A DNA stretch of 64,000 nucleotides, taken from the NCBI RefSeq assembly GCF_032193765.1, contig NZ_JAVBIJ010000001.1, forward strand, positions 3,472,001 through 3,536,000. The letters are read 5' to 3'. Position numbers and translations under genes: made by a program. This DNA comes from Rhodoferax potami. Its GTDB lineage: Bacteria; Pseudomonadota; Gammaproteobacteria; Burkholderiales; Burkholderiaceae_C. The number at the start of each line of letters is the position of its first letter. Position 1 is the stretch's first letter. Positions 63,196-64,000 of this stretch are shown here, one piece after another. The notes beneath the pieces are model-generated. The model searched no databases, was not told where the DNA came from, and worked only from the letters and a program-made list of their open reading frames with translations.

Positions 63196-63980
63196 ACGTC
63201 ACCCGCTGGCCTGCGGAAGCGATTTGGGAAGCGGTGTTTGCGGTCCTTCCCGGTTTTACTGTCGAGGTGTTGCCGGAAATTGATTCCACCAACTCAGAAC
63301 TGATGCGGCGCGCACGGGCTGGCCAATGTGAGCCGGTGCTGCTGGTCGCAGAGCGGCAGACCGCCGGCCGTGGCCGCCTGGGGCGCGACTGGCAAAGCGA
63401 CACGCAGGGCGACGGGGGCACGTTGACCTTCTCGTTGGGCCTGCCTTTGCAGCCTGCGGATTGGTCGGGGCTGTCGCTGGCGGTGGGGCTGTCCGTGGTG
63501 CAGAGCTTGCACCCGGAGTTGCAGCTGAAGTGGCCCAATGACGTCTGGTGGCAGGGCCGCAAGCTGGCTGGCATTCTGATTGAAACCGCCAGCGCTGGCA
63601 CGCAACGCTACGCCGTCATTGGTGTGGGCATCAACATCACGCCGCGCAAGGGGGATGGTCTGCGCACCCCGCCTGCGGCCTTGCAAGAATTGCTGCCTGA
63701 TGTGGATGCGCCAGAGGTCTTGCACCGGGTGATCGCGCCTTTGGTGCAAGCGGTGCTGACGTTTGCGACCGAAGGTTTTGCACCGTTGCGCAGTTCCTAC
63801 CAGGCGCGTGATCTGTTGGCGGGTCAGGCGGTGGTGTGTACCGATGGCACACAAGGCACCGCACTGGGTGTAGATGCCAGCGGGGTGCTGCTGGTCGACA
63901 CCGGGGCGGGAACTGTCAGAATCAACAGCGCGGAAGTGAGCGTGCGTCCGGTATCTGCACCCCCCCTCAACCCCTCCTGA
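63192..63980 (+). CDS. birA: biotin--[acetyl-CoA-carboxylase] ligase
   Basis: A 262-residue monofunctional biotin ligase. DSTNSELMRRA, ERQTAGRGRLGRDW (biotinyl-5'-AMP loop), LKWPNDVWWQGRKLAGILIE and IGVGINI are in order, with a C-terminal SH3-like domain from about 210 (DLLAGQAVV). The N-terminal winged helix of E. coli BirA is absent, so it cannot repress transcription. ATG 63192 is coupled to the SET gene stop. It biotinylates the carboxyl carrier protein. Confidence 0.94.
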   Translation: MNVTRWPAEAIWEAVFAVLPGFTVEVLPEIDSTNSELMRRARAGQCEPVLLVAERQTAGRGRLGRDWQSDTQGDGGTLTFSLGLPLQPADWSGLSLAVGLSVVQSLHPELQLKWPNDVWWQGRKLAGILIETASAGTQRYAVIGVGINITPRKGDGLRTPPAALQELLPDVDAPEVLHRVIAPLVQAVLTFATEGFAPLRSSYQARDLLAGQAVVCTDGTQGTALGVDASGVLLVDTGAGTVRINSAEVSVRPVSAPPLNPS

Positions 63981-63985
63981 CTTCT

Positions 63986-64000
63986 ATGTTGCGACTGATT
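63986..64000 (+). CDS. start of the next gene, cut by the window edge
   Basis: ATG 63986 opens MLRLI, 5 bp after the birA stop. In related genomes a membrane-anchored SPOR-domain protein often follows birA; only five codons are visible, so this is weak. Confidence 0.35.

Overview
The window looks like chromosomal DNA of a high-GC betaproteobacterium, most probably a Comamonadaceae member close to Rhodoferax. That placement is inferred from gene families (PBP1A, TssBC-type sheath, TopB-SWIB fusion, SET protein, CreA, CsbD, DUF2798), from a dispersed 'GTAGCTAT.AAAA...TAGC' repeat, and from a GC-rich palindromic spacer repeat. There is no rRNA or tRNA here to confirm it. No prophage, complete insertion sequence or CRISPR array was seen.

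Layout. 1-8.1 kb: a cut-off minus-strand gene with an FNR-type box, an orphan ParA, PBP1A, an old yellow enzyme, and transketolase-GAPDH closed by a bidirectional terminator. 8.1-19.1 kb: Crp/Fnr regulator, Mpo1-like membrane protein, BASS transporter, chalcone-isomerase-like protein, RarD, Wzy/PglL-like ligase, CHM isomerase, DTW-domain protein, a divergent MarR/DUF2798 pair with twin operators, a heme-binding hybrid histidine kinase, dienelactone hydrolase and an Mrr-like membrane protein. 19.1-29.2 kb: RIO kinase with an apparent 1-nt frameshift, self-regulating HipA/YjjJ-like kinase, M48 peptidase, and homoserine dehydrogenase behind a threonine-rich leader peptide; then a periplasmic ClpP-like protein, two VOC proteins, an XRE/MmyB regulator and CreA.

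29.2-36 kb is the accessory region: a ParE/RelE-type toxin-antitoxin pair with its operator, a DUF2130 coiled-coil protein, the relic of a duplicated VOC gene, an AT-rich two-gene insertion (DUF262 protein plus two-TM protein), and a NERD-nuclease/helicase. Together these look like a small defence island. The DUF262-TM pair is the best candidate for an undescribed system.

36-53.3 kb is dominated by amino-sugar metabolism. NagR and NagA (38.1-40 kb) are separated by unrelated genes from a sugar sensor operon (binding protein, response regulator, histidine kinase) and a divergent uptake/catabolic operon (binding protein, two permeases, ATPase, GlcNAc kinase, SIS-type GlcN6P deaminase, mutarotase). 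Together they would take GlcNAc from the periplasm to fructose-6-phosphate.

53.3-64 kb: YqhA, an ABC exporter pair, a CDF metal transporter, an orphan gene in which TssB and TssC (the two type VI sheath subunits) are fused into one short protein, a degenerate coding remnant, then topoisomerase III carrying a C-terminal SWIB domain. Divergent from it is a SET-domain methyltransferase, across a spacer rich in alternating purine/pyrimidine. The window ends with monofunctional biotin ligase.
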